Assembly (NCBI RefSeq): GCF_030272615.1
Contig: NC_081406.1
Location: 235,891,922-235,955,921 of the forward strand
Reading direction: 5' to 3'
Source of the DNA: Cryptomeria japonica
Lineage: Eukaryota > Streptophyta > Pinopsida > Cupressales > Cupressaceae
Length of the DNA: 64,000 bases
The position numbers were made by a program, and so were the translations under genes. A model generated the notes under the pieces. That model worked only from the letters and a program-made list of their open reading frames with translations, ran no database searches and had not been told where the DNA came from. Position 1 is the first letter of the stretch; every line of letters begins with the position of its first letter. Shown in pieces: positions 24,004 to 36,342 of this stretch.

Positions 24004-24863
24004 GTTCACTGCTCAGATGAAGAAGAGTAAAAGAAAAATAATCCACCACTGATGCACCCCTGCAACTATAAGATCTGTAGATACCTTCACCTCACTTCTT
24101 TCAGTAGCTAACACATGAAATTCCACACTCCTCAAAAAATTTTAGCAACTCAAACAACACTTATCAAAACAATTAGGGAGATAGATCCTCTTTCACACAC
24201 CTTCATCACATACACATATGCCATGACTCACTTCCTTTCCATCTCACATTTCACACACGCATCACATATGTCATCCTCAACAAATTATCCTTTATTTATA
24301 TCATCCTCACAAAAGAAAAATCTCCTAAGATCAGCTAAGCATCTTAACCAAACACAATTCAAATTGGGGTGGCACTAAATATTCTTGCGATGGAAAAGAA
24401 TGTAAAGTGGACCACAACACATCTTAACTGAGACCAAAATAAATATCATACATGTTACACATCATATAAATAACATGAAGTGTAAACAACTAAGGTTGAC
24501 CAAACTTAGAGTAAAGACCATCAAACTTTAAAACCACGCTTATGAAGCCCAATAACTTGTGCCAATTGAATATAATGAAGTTAAGGATATTATAGACTTA
24601 TCTCCAAAACCGCAACATTAGAAACCATAAAGCGGATAAATGTGGAGCATGCATTTCACTTGGAAACATTGTCAAACATCATTACACACTGGTAAATGCA
24701 ACTTCCTTATCACAATGATCCAAAGCACCAAATTTTGAATCTAGCATCTTGAAATATTGCTTAACAACATATCTAAACCACACATGAATAGATGTACAAT
24801 ATAGAAGATATGCAGAGAAAATCTCACAGCACAACTACACAATGAAACTCAACATCAACTATA
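24004..24863. other. Continuation of the split copia LTR and unassigned sequence
   Basis: Begins with the second GTTCA target duplication. The first part must be the rest of the copia LTR that starts at 16928; its end is not visible to me. No coding frame is supported. It ends at the CCAAC target site of the solo LTR. Confidence 0.5.
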
Positions 24864-24868
24864 CCAAC

Positions 24869-26307
24869 TGATAACTCAATGATGAATGAATAGTACCAAA
24901 CTAGTACTGAGAGGGGGGGGTGAATCAGTACAGACAAAAACACACTCTTGAACTAGTTTGTCTGCAGACACTATGTTTTGGCAGACAAACAGTACCACCG
25001 GTCCTTAAACAGAGTAAAACTGGCAAAACCCAGAATAACTGAGATAAGCATAAACTGGTTGACACTTATCTTCTCATACAATCTAACACTTCATTTCCAT
25101 TTCACCCTAATGCATGAACACGTAATCTACCATCAAAGATATGCATATAAGCGACTAGATCAACATGATTCACTGCTTGATAGAAAATAATATAGCATCA
25201 CATGAAAAAGACATCACACATGACACACATATTTTTTCACGTGGAAACCCAACTAGGAAAAACCATGGTGGGGATGAATACCCACAAGATTGTTTTTGAA
25301 CTCTTTAGAAGTCTACTCTATTAGGAGCCTTGTCTGGTTAAAGACTGATACAATAGGTTCTGTTAGGAACCGATCTTGTTAGGGATCACCTAGTTAAGGA
25401 ATGGCTCAAATACCTGGTTAAGGGTTAAACCCTGTTAAAGGTTACCTTGTTAGAGGATTTCAAGAACTCAATGGTTTTGAGTCACCCTGTTAAAGGATTT
25501 ACAACAAGCCTATTAAAGCTACCCTGTTAAGGGATTTCTCAACTGTTGAAGTGGTTAGAGATCAACAGGTATTACAATGATCTAGTAACAACACTCAATG
25601 CCAATGCAGATCTGCTTAAGCTCCTCTTCACCTTCTGTACTTACACTCTCTAGGTATCACTTCTCTCCTTTGGTCTAGCAAGAATCATGTATCTCTTCTC
25701 TTGGATACACACACAACTTCTGCCAACAACCCTAGAAAGAGTCACAACATCGACCTTATAGGAAAACAGATAGGTCGGTAGCATATACCCTAAACCCTAA
25801 ACCTATTAGGTTAAGGAATTCAAATCGTTCAATCTTGACCATTGAGCATACTGCATTAATCTCCATCATTCATTTTCCACCATTTTCATGGCGGCTGATA
25901 ACCCATCACACGTTATCACCATTTATAGACTTTGCAAATTCCCGAGGTAGATAGGAACAATCTTCTTCATGCCAGATCCTTCATGCACACAAGGCTTACA
26001 TGGCAACATGATCTGTTCTTTGTTATCATTCTATCTCATCACACAAAGTCACCGGTTGAGCCACACAGGCTTGAAGCACTTCAACCAGAAACCCTAAAGT
26101 TGAGACTACCAACCAGTAGTCATACAATGCTTCCATGTGTTGGTTCCCATAACCATATGCCAATTCACCTTGAACAAGCACATCGCTTCACTTTGGCACA
26201 AATGCCGGTTCACAATGTTATATTGGTTCTTTTCTCTTTATCATATTGACATCAATGACAACACACAATGTCATTATGTCCTCATACTGGTTCACATAAT
26301 GCCAACA
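24869..26307 (-). repeat. Solo LTR with perfect target duplication
   Basis: 1,439 bases from TGATAACTC to GCCAACA, flanked by CCAAC at 24864-24868 and 26308-26312, with no internal region. It contains GTACTGAGAGG...GAATCAGTAC arms around a G-run (24905-24930), the block GGAAACCCAAC...AAAACCATGGTGGGG (25242-25275) and a run of short GTTAAGGG-like repeats (25330-25540). Orientation is assigned by likeness to the other LTRs. The internal region was probably lost by LTR-LTR recombination. Confidence 0.85.
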
Positions 26308-26312
26308 CCAAC

Positions 26313-26923
26313 CAATCACTAATGATAGCCAAAGCATATTGATATAAATGGCAAAACATCAATAGTTCATTCAAACCAAACTTGCAACACTTGTATCTAT
26401 AGGGATAGGTACATAGAGAACAAGAGAGAGGAGTGTCATCCCATAGCTCGAAGGGATGAATCACATAGAACTAAGTAGTCCTCTCATATAGATGAGGAGA
26501 ATCTATCATTCAATATCAATGCCTCATGGATGATCAAGCCTTCCCAACTCATCCTAAGTCTATATGAGAACTTAAGACATGAGAGGGAAATTGACTTAAT
26601 CTTGTTTAATGTGTTATCCCAACCCAAGTTTTAATTACTATTTTCACTTGGTTAACCAAAATGCCCAATGAGTTACCCTGGCGATCCCTTTGTGTCTTAA
26701 CCCCCATTGGACACCACTGCCAACATTGACCATATTACCTACCCTAGGCTCAAGAAATCCAAACATGAAACCAAATGATAAAGATAACAGTATGCAAGAC
26801 CAATTACTTCATCAATTGAGCCCAACAATTCTCAGTACACATCAAATAAACATATTCACATTGCCATTTTACACACAACCACAATACATTTAATTGACCA
26901 TATTTCCAAAAAATGTATTTGAA
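26313..26923. other. Unassigned spacer
   Basis: About 600 bases between a solo LTR and the next element. No coding frame, RNA gene or repeat structure seen. Confidence 0.4.
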
Positions 26924-26928
26924 TCAAT

Positions 26929-27292
26929 TGTGAGAGTTGAGAAATACAACACCATAGGAGCCCAAATGATCTTTGCAAGCTGAATAAACCTGTTACAAGG
27001 AGAAGCAAGGAAGCAACAAAGGAAAAAAAATACACATAAAATATGCTCAAAAAGATGAGAGCTCAATATTCACCAAAATGTGTAATGTGATAATCATACA
27101 AAGAAAAGAAAAATAACCTCTAATAGGTCAAGAAACCCTAAAAAGGAAAACCTAGGCTTGCACATAATAATTAATAAAAGAATTAATTATTATGCACCTA
27201 AAGTTAGCTTAAGTGTAAAAGAGATAAAGGGAACTTAAATAATTAAATAAATGTTGTTTAATTAATCAAGTAAAGATCCAGTTACTCTAACA
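26929..27292 (-). repeat. 3' LTR of the short non-coding element
   Basis: TGTGAGAGTTG to CTAACA; a near copy of 29122-29486. Contains the palindrome-like TAATTAATAAAAGAATTAATTA. Confidence 0.92.
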
Positions 27293-28477
27293 CCCCCCCT
27301 TAAGCTAGACTTGGGGAGAAGCTAAAACCTAGAATAGCTACTGAAAACAAGAAAGATGGGTCCCAACAACAAGGCCTGATCAGGTACCCAAATACAACCA
27401 AATCTCTATGAACTAGAGAAACAGAGAAAACCACCTGGGAAAAAAACTCTACTCCAAATAGAGATGGAAAAGCAAGAAGAACACCACTAAAGTGGGGAAT
27501 AGCTGCAAACACTGTCGAAGAGTAACTGCTGATCTGAAGAACCTCCATTGAAATAGAACATGACTAAGTAGAGAAGACTGTAATCTATATGAGTGCCCTC
27601 AAATGACACTACTCGAATCAGATGTCATGAGAAACCAAAGCCTAAAGAGATGATCAATTGAACCAAGGAAGCATTAGAACCAATAGGACAAACCTCCCCA
27701 TAATGCTGAAAAGGGAGAGGGATAGGTACATTGAAAAGAATGGCCAACAAGAACTGCATGATGAAGAACCAGGAACATCGAAGGTGCAGAGAAAGTAAAT
27801 AGGTTTGTGGAAGGAACACTCACTTGATACACATCATGAGGCTAATGTCATGGAAGGAACACTCACTAGAAAAAGGCAGATGGCAAACAAAAGGCAAACA
27901 TCAACCCCCCATGGCACTTTATAAGTAGTGCATGTACAATAAGGCACAAGATGTGCAAGATCCCAAGTAAACAATGCATGACGGCACTTTATCTTAGTGT
28001 GTTTGCATAAATAAAATGATACAATGATAAGAAGACTGGAAAATGAAAGAACAGTCAAAACCGAGACATCCTACTCAAAGAAAGAGATCCCAGGACTTGA
28101 AACAACCAAGATATTTACCAGAGTGCTGAAAAGAAAAAAATTAAATAAGATATTCCTAGAGAAGAAATTGGAAAGAAAACTCATATGGTTGGAAAGTACA
28201 CAGAACAAGTTTTCCAAAACTATAAAGTTTTTGAAAAATGGAGTTTAGATGCTCATTCTACGGCCCCGAAAGTGCAAAAAAGAGACCCCCCTTTGACTGA
28301 AAAAAAGTACAGTCAAACAGATAAATTGGAAACAATTTCCAACACCATGAGTTCTGGCTTGGAACTAGCTTTCCAATGCCTATTCATTTTTGAAAAAATG
28401 ACTCCGTTTGCCCAAGTTATGACAAAAAAACCAACCCCTCCTAAAAGAGGCAAAAAAGGGTGGTTGTCTGGTGGCAA

Positions 28478-28725
28478 GGTTGGGTAACGGTGGCCCATGG
28501 GTGGCGATCTGGTGGTGGGCAGGTGGCCAACAGGTGGAGCTACGGTGGCAGCCGGGTGGCGGCCGACAAGGAGGGCGTCGGTGAGGGCCGGAGGGCAGGC
28601 GTCGGTGAGGGTCGGAGGGGGCCAGTGGGGGCCAGAGGGTGGGTCTCGGAGGTCGACGAGGGCCCCACTCTGACAACAGCAGAGCTTGCACCAGCCAGAG
28701 GGCCCCATGGTACCCTGCATACCAT
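28478..28725. repeat. GC-rich island inside the short element
   Basis: Roughly 250 bases of GGTGG/GGCGG-like repetitive sequence within an otherwise AT-rich interior. Open frames occur on both strands, but they reflect the composition, not a gene. Confidence 0.6.
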
Positions 28726-29109
28726 GGGGAAACCCCAAAAAGACTTTGATTTTTTTTTTTTTGAAAAAACTTTGCCGTTTTTGTTGATTTTTTTTAGTTT
28801 TTTATTATTTTTTCAAAAAAATCATTTGGCCTGCATGTCATAAAAAGGCAATTTTTTTTTTAGAACTGTGTGCCAGGGCCATATGGCCTGGTACTAGAAA
28901 AAAAAAAAAACCCCAGAGACTTAGGAGCTAAAAATGGTCAAGTTTTATATGACCATAGGGGTTTTTGGGCCTTTTGAAGGTTCGTTTAGGCCCAAAGTGC
29001 TCAGAAAAAAAAGGCCTATCCCTAGGTGCATAAAAAACTTTTGAAAAACCCTAGATCTGCTTCCAATGCATAAAATCTCAAAACAAGATCAAATAGTTGC
29101 AGATCTGAA

Positions 29110-29121
29110 GCTCTGATACCA
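29110..29121 (-). promoter_or_regulatory. Primer-binding site of the short element
   Basis: Minus strand TGGTATCAGAGC, directly abutting the LTR at 29122. Confidence 0.93.
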
Positions 29122-29486
29122 TGTGAGAGTTGAGAAATACAATACTACAGGAGCCCAAATGATCTCTGCAAGCTGAATAAACCTGTAACAAGGAGAAGCA
29201 AGGAAGCAACAAAGGAAAAACAAATACACATAAAATATGCTCAAAAAGATGAGAGCTCAATATTCACCAGAATGTGTAATGTGATAATCATACAAAGAAA
29301 GGAAAAATAACCTCTAATAGGTCAAGAAACCCTATAAGGGAAAACCTAGGCTTGCACATAATAATTAATAAAAGAATTAATTATTATGCACCTAAAGTTA
29401 GCTTAAGTGTAAAAGAGATAAAGGGAACTTAAATAATTAAACAAATGTTGTTTAATTAATCAAGTAAAGACCTGATTACTCTAACA
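29122..29486 (-). repeat. 5' LTR of the short non-coding element
   Basis: TGTGAGAGTTG to CTAACA, followed by target duplication TCAAT. Confidence 0.92.
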
Positions 29487-29491
29487 TCAAT

Positions 29492-31747
29492 CTCGTAATA
29501 AAATTTACTCATATTATATCAACAATCCTCATAATAAAATCATATTTAGAACATCAAATTATCACTTTTATAAAATATCTAATTTTGCTAAAAACCAGTC
29601 ATGGAGGCCATCCACCATTGATGGACTTCCATAAAGCTTAAAAATTCAAACTTCATAAGTTAAAAATTCAAGAAAACATATTGGTCCTCTACTGCACAAA
29701 ACAAAAATAAAATAAAATTTTCATTTCATCCATCTAATAAAATTTGGGCATAGTTTCCCCATGCAAACTAATGTTTTCAAATTTGAAATCAAAAAATTAT
29801 TAAACTCAAACTATAAATTCAAATACTCAATGAAAGACTAAATTGAAATAGTAGAAGGATTATAAATCATTTCATAAATTATTTCAAACAAGATTTAAGC
29901 ACTAAAATTGAAGAACAATGGAGAAATTAAGAACTCATACCTTCAATTTGGAGAAAAAAATAAAATTAAAATGAAAGCCAAACATGCTAGAAGAGGCCAT
30001 GAAAATTGGATAGCCCAAAGAGTTCACCAACATGATTCAAACAATCCTCTCCCCACAAAATTTCATCCATCCAATCTTCTCCAAAGAACAATTTGACTTT
30101 CACATGTAGGGTTTTGGGAGCAAAATTCATGAAAAATAGATGAAGTGTTGAAAATGAACTCCAAAATACAAATATAAAATCATATTTTGAAGTGGGAATA
30201 TAAAAATATTAAAACAAAATTAGACTAATAAAGCCCATTAACTCCCAAAATACCCCAAATATAAAACCATGCATTCTACATTAATTCAAAAACATATAAG
30301 CCATATTTCACAATTAAATATTAATTCAACATAGTAGCATTAAAATATGATTAATATATGCACATTAAATGACAACAATTCACATATGACTAACTATGCA
30401 CAAACAATTTTTACTAGTCATTACAAATATGCATTAGGGTAGCGTAACATGAAAAAATCGGTAGCCAAAGTTATAATCACATGACTTAAGAAAAATCATC
30501 CAAATTAGAATGATGGCTATGGATGGGTACCATTAATGCCCAGCCAATGTGCTATCTCTTGAAACCACTATCTAGGATATGGGCATGCTCAAACCTATAG
30601 AGTCAGGTGGAGTCAATTCCCTGTACTTGTAGCCACTAAAATATTCACACATCAAGCGTACCTACTCATACATATAAATATATATAAAAATAATCAAAGT
30701 AATTAAAATCACCACAAGGGGATTCTAACATTGCATGCATTCTAATATATTCAAATGATGCAATTTACCATCCCTTTCACATCTAATCATCAATTAAATA
30801 TCAATGATAATAATCTCATCTAACTTATTGAACTACTGAAAAACATCAATATTATTTTATTACAACAATAAACATATAATTATTCCATGAATGGTTGGCA
30901 TTATAACATCATCCTCATCATAACCACCACTGAGTCTAACATGAATATCATCAATTCTATTAATAAGCATTTAATATATTTAATGAAATTAAATAAAATA
31001 AACATAATTTACTACTTTTAATTCAACCAATCAAGTTAGCATCACTTGTTACATTCCAATCATTAATCAAATTAGCATCTCACATATGGTAGTTCTGAAT
31101 CACTACATCAGTTTATCATAATAATCAAAGACACGATATACCATCACATATCTCAATGCAAATATATAGTCACAAATAATCATAATGCAACCCAACACAT
31201 CATGTGTCTAGAACAATCATGAACCACATGTATCAAAAAAAGCATAAGATAGGCACTCAAGGCCATACACTGCAATAAAATGAACCATCCATAGTAAGAT
31301 CAAAATACCATAGATATATTTACTTCCAAATGTAAATGAGACAATAATAGGCACATATCCAAATCCACATCAAGAAGCGAGAATGTAGAAGAGCACATCA
31401 GAGGGGCATTACAAAATGTGAAAGATAGGGAGGAAATCAAAGGACAAATAATAATAGATTAGCTAGGAAATGCAACCCTTATAGATAATCACCCATTGAT
31501 CATAGACTTTCTTAATGGATTTATTTTTACTTTGGATGATCCAAAATCTCCAAGGTGGTTCCCAGAACAATGAAGGATCAAGTGTTGGAATCCTATTAGT
31601 CACTCTATAAAGAGATCTTTTTCATAAGGCTTTTAGACTATGTTTTCCTTTTATAGAGAGTATAAGATATAAATATGAAACCCTAATCAAATATATCAAA
31701 ATAAAATCAAATAGAATATCCAAAATCTCCTAATCTACAAAGATTTT
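29492..31747. other. AT-rich spacer, nothing recognised
   Basis: About 2.25 kb of AT-rich sequence. Short open frames here show no domain and no codon bias that I can recognise. The less AT-rich part at 30480-30650 may be old transposon DNA, but I cannot name it. Confidence 0.4.
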
Positions 31748-31759
31748 ATATTCATCATT

Positions 31760-31944
31760 TTTTTAGTTATCGAGGGTATCCTTGTGACCCAACCTAGTGA
31801 ACAAGGTGAGCTAAGGCGAGACTAGTCCTTGGGCATAGGATCCATAGCCCACAAGAAGTTCCCCCTCTTAAACCTGGGAGGGAGTTGAACCCAAGACCTG
31901 TGGGGAGAAAACCCACAGTCCAAGCCAACTCACCTACTTGTTCA
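31760..31944 (-). mobile_element. tRNA-type SINE with 12-bp target duplication
   Basis: Flanked by perfect 12-bp copies of ATATTCATCATT (31748-31759 and 31945-31956). On the minus strand the unit starts AACAAGTAGGTGAGTTGG and has GGTTCAACTCC, a near-consensus polymerase III B box. A weaker A-box candidate lies about 40 bases upstream. It ends in a short A-run next to the target duplication. Length (about 185 bases), B box, A-tail and long target duplication together fit a plant SINE moved by LINE machinery. Confidence 0.82.
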
Positions 31945-31956
31945 ATATTCATCATT

Positions 31957-32520
31957 AAATAACTTAATAGTTAGTATCAAATGAAGGATAACAAATTAAT
32001 TCCCTATAAGTGAGTGTCTTTCTTTCCATTTGCATCTATAAGATACAAATAATACATCGAATTATTACAAGAAACTTTAACCTTACATTATATATCATTT
32101 TATGATTTATCAATTTAGTGGACATTAATAAAATACAAGCTAATCAAGTGATCCATACACATGAATATCTTGAACACCACATCAATTCCAATAACTATAC
32201 ATGATATAATGAATTTACTTTGTACACCATTATTTAAATATTTGAATACATAATTGAGTAGTTCAATTCTTTAGCAAGTCAAATGCAATATCTTAGTTAT
32301 ATTTTATTTATGATATTGATTATTAATTATCACGATCAAAGAAAGCATATAATCTAAAAACTAAATATTATATATAACACAAACTATTGTAGAGTTAGAT
32401 AGGTTATTCAATCCCAAATTGACTATATACATTATATAGGAACTTTAGCTTAGATTTTCTATTTGTGATTATATTGGTTTACATGAACACACAATGTAGT
32501 AACATAAGGCTATTGATATA
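31957..32520. other. AT-rich spacer
   Basis: No gene, repeat structure or RNA gene recognised. Confidence 0.4.
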
Positions 32521-33163
32521 GAAAACAATCTTGGAAAAATTTGAAATGACATTGCGCATGCGAGGAGCAGTGAAGGATAGGGTTGTAGGCAAAGTTGCTA
32601 GTGAAGATGGTGAGGAGGATTCAAATGGTGAGGGGAGTGTTGGTGGTTAATCTGTGTGTTGGCCTCCCTTCTTTCGTATTACTTGTGGCTCGGTTGGAAA
32701 GCTTTGTGGATGGCGGGAAACCTTATTTTGGCTGGTTTGTGTTGTTCTTCTATGGGGAGTATTGACTACAGTGGTTGTGTTTGTCTTATTGATGACCCCT
32801 AGTGGTTGTGGCTTCCCTTGTGTGTTGTTCCCTCACTTCCTCTTTGCAGATGGGGTTTGTGGGGGTGGTTTTCTTCTATTCCTATGTAGGGGTTAGGGTT
32901 TCCTGTGATGAAGATGGTGTTGTGAAGGTGGTTGAAGCTGCGAATGTGGACGGGGATAGGATGCTCGTGAGTGGGTACGATAGGTGTGTTTGGGATCCAA
33001 GTGGAGTGGTCTTTATAGCCAAAAACATTTCTCCCCCTTTTATTGATGCTTTGGTGGGTTTCCTTTCATTTTGGTTCTGGGATTTGGGGTTGCAGGGGGC
33101 CTTATGCCCTGTTGTTGGTTTTACCCTATCTGTCTCTCTATTCCTCATCTTGTCACTTTTATC
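32521..33163 (+). other. GT-rich stretch of unknown origin
   Basis: A sharp change from AT-rich spacer to G/T-rich sequence. A frame at 32802-33167 includes VVEAANVDGDRMLVSGYD and a hydrophobic end, but I recognise no family and the upstream frame is broken by stops. It is cut at 33164 by the gypsy element. It could be part of an unrecognised transposon or an old pseudogene. Confidence 0.3.
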
Positions 33164-35060
33164 CTAGTATTCTGGGTTATTTCCAATTATCCTACTCAAT
33201 GCATCAGCAACTTTGTTATATTTCATATTTCTATGCTTCAACACAAAGGTGTAACTCTGTAAAAACTCTACCCATCTCATATGTCTCTGATTCAACTTAC
33301 TCTGATTGTTCAAATACTGCAAAGCTTGATGATCTGTATCCAACACAAACTCCTTAGGAAAAAAATAATGTCTCAATTTCTTCAAGGCTTGAACTATGGC
33401 ATAAAATTCCTAATCATACACTGAATATCTCTTCTGGGCATCATTCAATTTCTCACTGAAATATGCTATTGCTCTCCCTTCTTGACTCAAAACTACTCCT
33501 ATTATTGTTCCACTTGAATCACAGTTCACTTGAAATACCCTATTGAAATCTAGTAAAGGCAACATAGGTTTCTCAGTCAATTTCTATTTCAAAAATTCAA
33601 AACTTTTGTTTTCTTTGATGGTCCACTTGAATTCCTTCTGATCTCCCCTCATGGTCTCAGTCATAGGGTTACAAACTGAACTAAATTTTTTGATAAACTT
33701 CTGGTAAAAACTAGCCAATCCATGAAATGATCTTACCTCTCCAATGCTTTCTGGTGTAGGCCACTCAACACTAGCTTTCACTTTCTTTGGGTCCATCTTC
33801 AAACCATCCTTAGATATAACAAATCCTAAATAGACTAACTCATCCTTCATGTAAGTGCACTTCTTGATATTGATCAGAAACTTCTCTTCTCTCAACCTCT
33901 GCAAAACTTGTTTCAACTACAACAAATGCTCCTCTTTTGTCTTACTGAAAATCAGAATGTCATCCAAATACACAATAACAAACTTACCCAAGAATTTCTT
34001 CCACACCTCATTCATGAGCCTCATGAAAGTACTCGATACATTAGTGAATCCAAAGGGAATCACCAACCATTCATATAATCCTTCATTTATCTTAAATGTT
34101 GTCTTCCACTCACCACCTTCTCTGATCCTGATCCAATGATATCCACTCATCAAATCTATCTTTGTAAATTATTTTACTCCACTCAAATAGTCCATTATGT
34201 CATCCATCCTAGGTAAGGGAAATTGGTATTTCACTATGATCTTGTTTATTTCTCTTGAATCGGTACACATCCTCCATTCTCCATTCTTCTTAGGTGCTAA
34301 TATTGTTGATACTATACAAGGGCTCAAACTTTCCCTGATCAAACCTTTCTCCAATAGGTCTTGCACTTGTCTATTCAGTTCTTTGTTCTATACCGATGTC
34401 AACCAGTGTGCATCTTTGTTAGGTAAACTAGCTCTGGGAACCAAATCCATGCTATGACTAATACTTCTAACAGGTGGTAGTCTATCACGTACATTATCTG
34501 AAATAATGTCCTCATACTCTATCAGCAAATCTCTTATTTCTTTCAGGTGTTCTCCTTCTAGTTCCGGTCTCTCAGTCTTCTTAGGAATTAAGGAAAAGCA
34601 CACATTCTAATGTCTTTGTCCATCCATGAACTTCCTTCCATCTACTAGACAAATTTTGTTATTTGTACAGACTTCATTCTTCAAAGGTTCCTCCAAAGGC
34701 AACAAGTTTTGCTTCATCCCATTGTCCACAATAGTATATGTATTCTTGCTCCCATCATGTATTGCATGTCTATCAAACTACCAAGGTCTTCCCAACAAAA
34801 GATGACAAATATCCATAGGCATAATATCACACAAAACTTCATCATGATAATTCACAATTTTCAATTTTACTAAACACTGTTCACTTACTAACAACTTATG
34901 TTCATCCAGAATCCATGCTATCTGATAAGGCTTAGGGTGTTTCAATCTCTCCAATTTCAACTTATTCACCATCTCTTCTGAAATAAGATTATCTAAACTA
35001 CCGCTATCAATAACAACTTTAAAACACTTACAAGATATCTTACATTTGGTCTTGAACAGG
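33164..35060 (-). pseudogene. Gypsy pol, protease to RNase H
   Basis: The protease C-terminal region is at about 34780-35050 (HKLLVSEQCLVKLKIVNYHD, MDICHLLLGRPW). Reverse transcriptase is at 33584-34600 with [36 protein letters not shown] and the intact catalytic [10 protein letters not shown] near 33980. RNase H is at 33164-33560 with TDHQALQYLNN and KVADALSRI. The frame is interrupted mainly by single stops. No integrase follows. Confidence 0.87.
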
Positions 35061-35069
35061 TTCTTCCTC

Positions 35070-36234
35070 TACAAGGGTTCTTTATCTCCTCCGGTATGAC
35101 ACAAAGCTATCCTCATGATCAACAGTTCTCCATCCTTTGATTTATTGTTTGATCTGATGGGGTTCTCTTCCATCGCTGCCACTCTTCAAGTAGCATTTGT
35201 TTTCTTACATTCAAATGCACGGTGTCCTTGTCCTCCACATTTAAAGAAGGTTCCTCTTAATGTCCTTTTGTCTTGTCTTCCAAAGTTCTCATTCCAGTAA
35301 CAATTTGGTTCTCTTGTCTGGTAGAAATTTCTATCATCCTTTCAGTATGAGTTACCTTCCTTGCTCACTTCTTTGTCCTTGTTCTGATTTTTACTGGTTC
35401 CTCTTCCTCCTATGTATCCTCTTCCTCCTTGAAATCTTCCTCTGGTAAACCTTCCACCTCTACCTCTCTGTCGCTGCTCATGCCTTTTATTCAATTTCTC
35501 TTCAACCTTTATTGCATACTAGTAAGCCTCTTCAACACTCTACAGTTTGATCATACTAAGTTCATCTTGTATAGACATTTGCAATTCATTCAAATATCTT
35601 ACAATTTGTTCAATTTCATCATCAACATGTCTGGATCTGATGTTCAACTTGTAAAATACTTCGGTGTACTCCTTTACACTAGATTCCTTCTATCTCAGAT
35701 TCTACAACTTTCAGAACAAATCTACTTGATAATTCACCAAGACAAACTTTGATTTTAACTTAGCAATCATCCCATCCCATGTCTTAATCTTTTTTTACCT
35801 CTTCTTTGCCTATCAACTTGGAAATGCTCCCACCAAAGAGATGCATGACCTTTCAACTAGGTATGGACATTTTTCACCTTCCTCTCTTCTGCAGTGTTTC
35901 CAAAATCAAAATACTTCTCCATCTCTGAGATCCAATCCCTCAATTCATCTGAATCTAACTTCCCATCATATCCCGGTGGGGTAAAATGAGGTTTAGTGTT
36001 TGCCCTACTCAAAACCTTCAAAAACCTTTCCTCCTTTGGATCAACTGTCGGTAGGTTCACTTGTTCTATCAGGGCTTCTTCTCCTTCATCTTTGATCACA
36101 TCCTCAATATGCCAGCCTCTTCTCTAGGTTGTTTCCACGGCTTCTAACTGGGCTTCTATTCCTCACAACATCTCCATTACAGCAGGGTCTGCATTCCCAC
36201 ATGCTCCACCATTCCTAGTTCCTCTTCATGCCAT
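35070..36234 (-). pseudogene. Gypsy gag with nonsense codons
   Basis: The start at 36232-36234 gives MA followed by a stop, then RGTRNGGACGNADPAVMEML, another stop, GIEAQLEAVETT and a third stop before RRGWHIEDVIKDEGEE. The three stops sit where arginine CGA or glutamine CAG would fit, so C-to-T change explains all. The capsid-like part (35857-36099) has FTPPGYDGKLDSDELRDWIS. A zinc knuckle near 35215 reads FFKCGGQGHRAFEC, with its first cysteine replaced. Confidence 0.8.
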
Positions 36235-36328
36235 TGATTCATGCTAGTCCTCTACAATTATAGGTCAGATCTGCAATCTGCCACCCTACAACAAAATTTT
36301 AGGACAGACAACCTTCGAAATGAACTTT

Positions 36329-36340
36329 GCTTTGATACCA
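36329..36340 (-). promoter_or_regulatory. Primer-binding site
   Basis: Minus strand TGGTATCAAAGC, one base off the usual initiator Met-tRNA site, two bases from the LTR at 36343. Confidence 0.88.
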
Positions 36341-36342
36341 CT

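Larger units (their letters stand above)
26929..29486 (-). mobile_element. Short non-coding LTR element (TRIM/LARD-like)
   Basis: Two LTRs of 364 and 365 bases (26929-27292 and 29122-29486) with few differences flank 1.83 kb without gag or pol. The target duplication TCAAT is perfect (26924-26928 and 29487-29491). The primer site lies beside the right LTR and a C-tract (CACCCCCCCTTAAG, the polypurine tract on the minus strand) beside the left. The interior is non-coding and includes a GC-rich island. Longer than typical TRIMs and shorter than typical LARDs, it must borrow all proteins. Confidence 0.92.

Noticed and set aside
28313-28843. Pro- and Gly-rich frames on both strands
   Set aside because: They come from the GC-rich repeat composition inside a non-coding LTR element; no domain or start context supports a gene.
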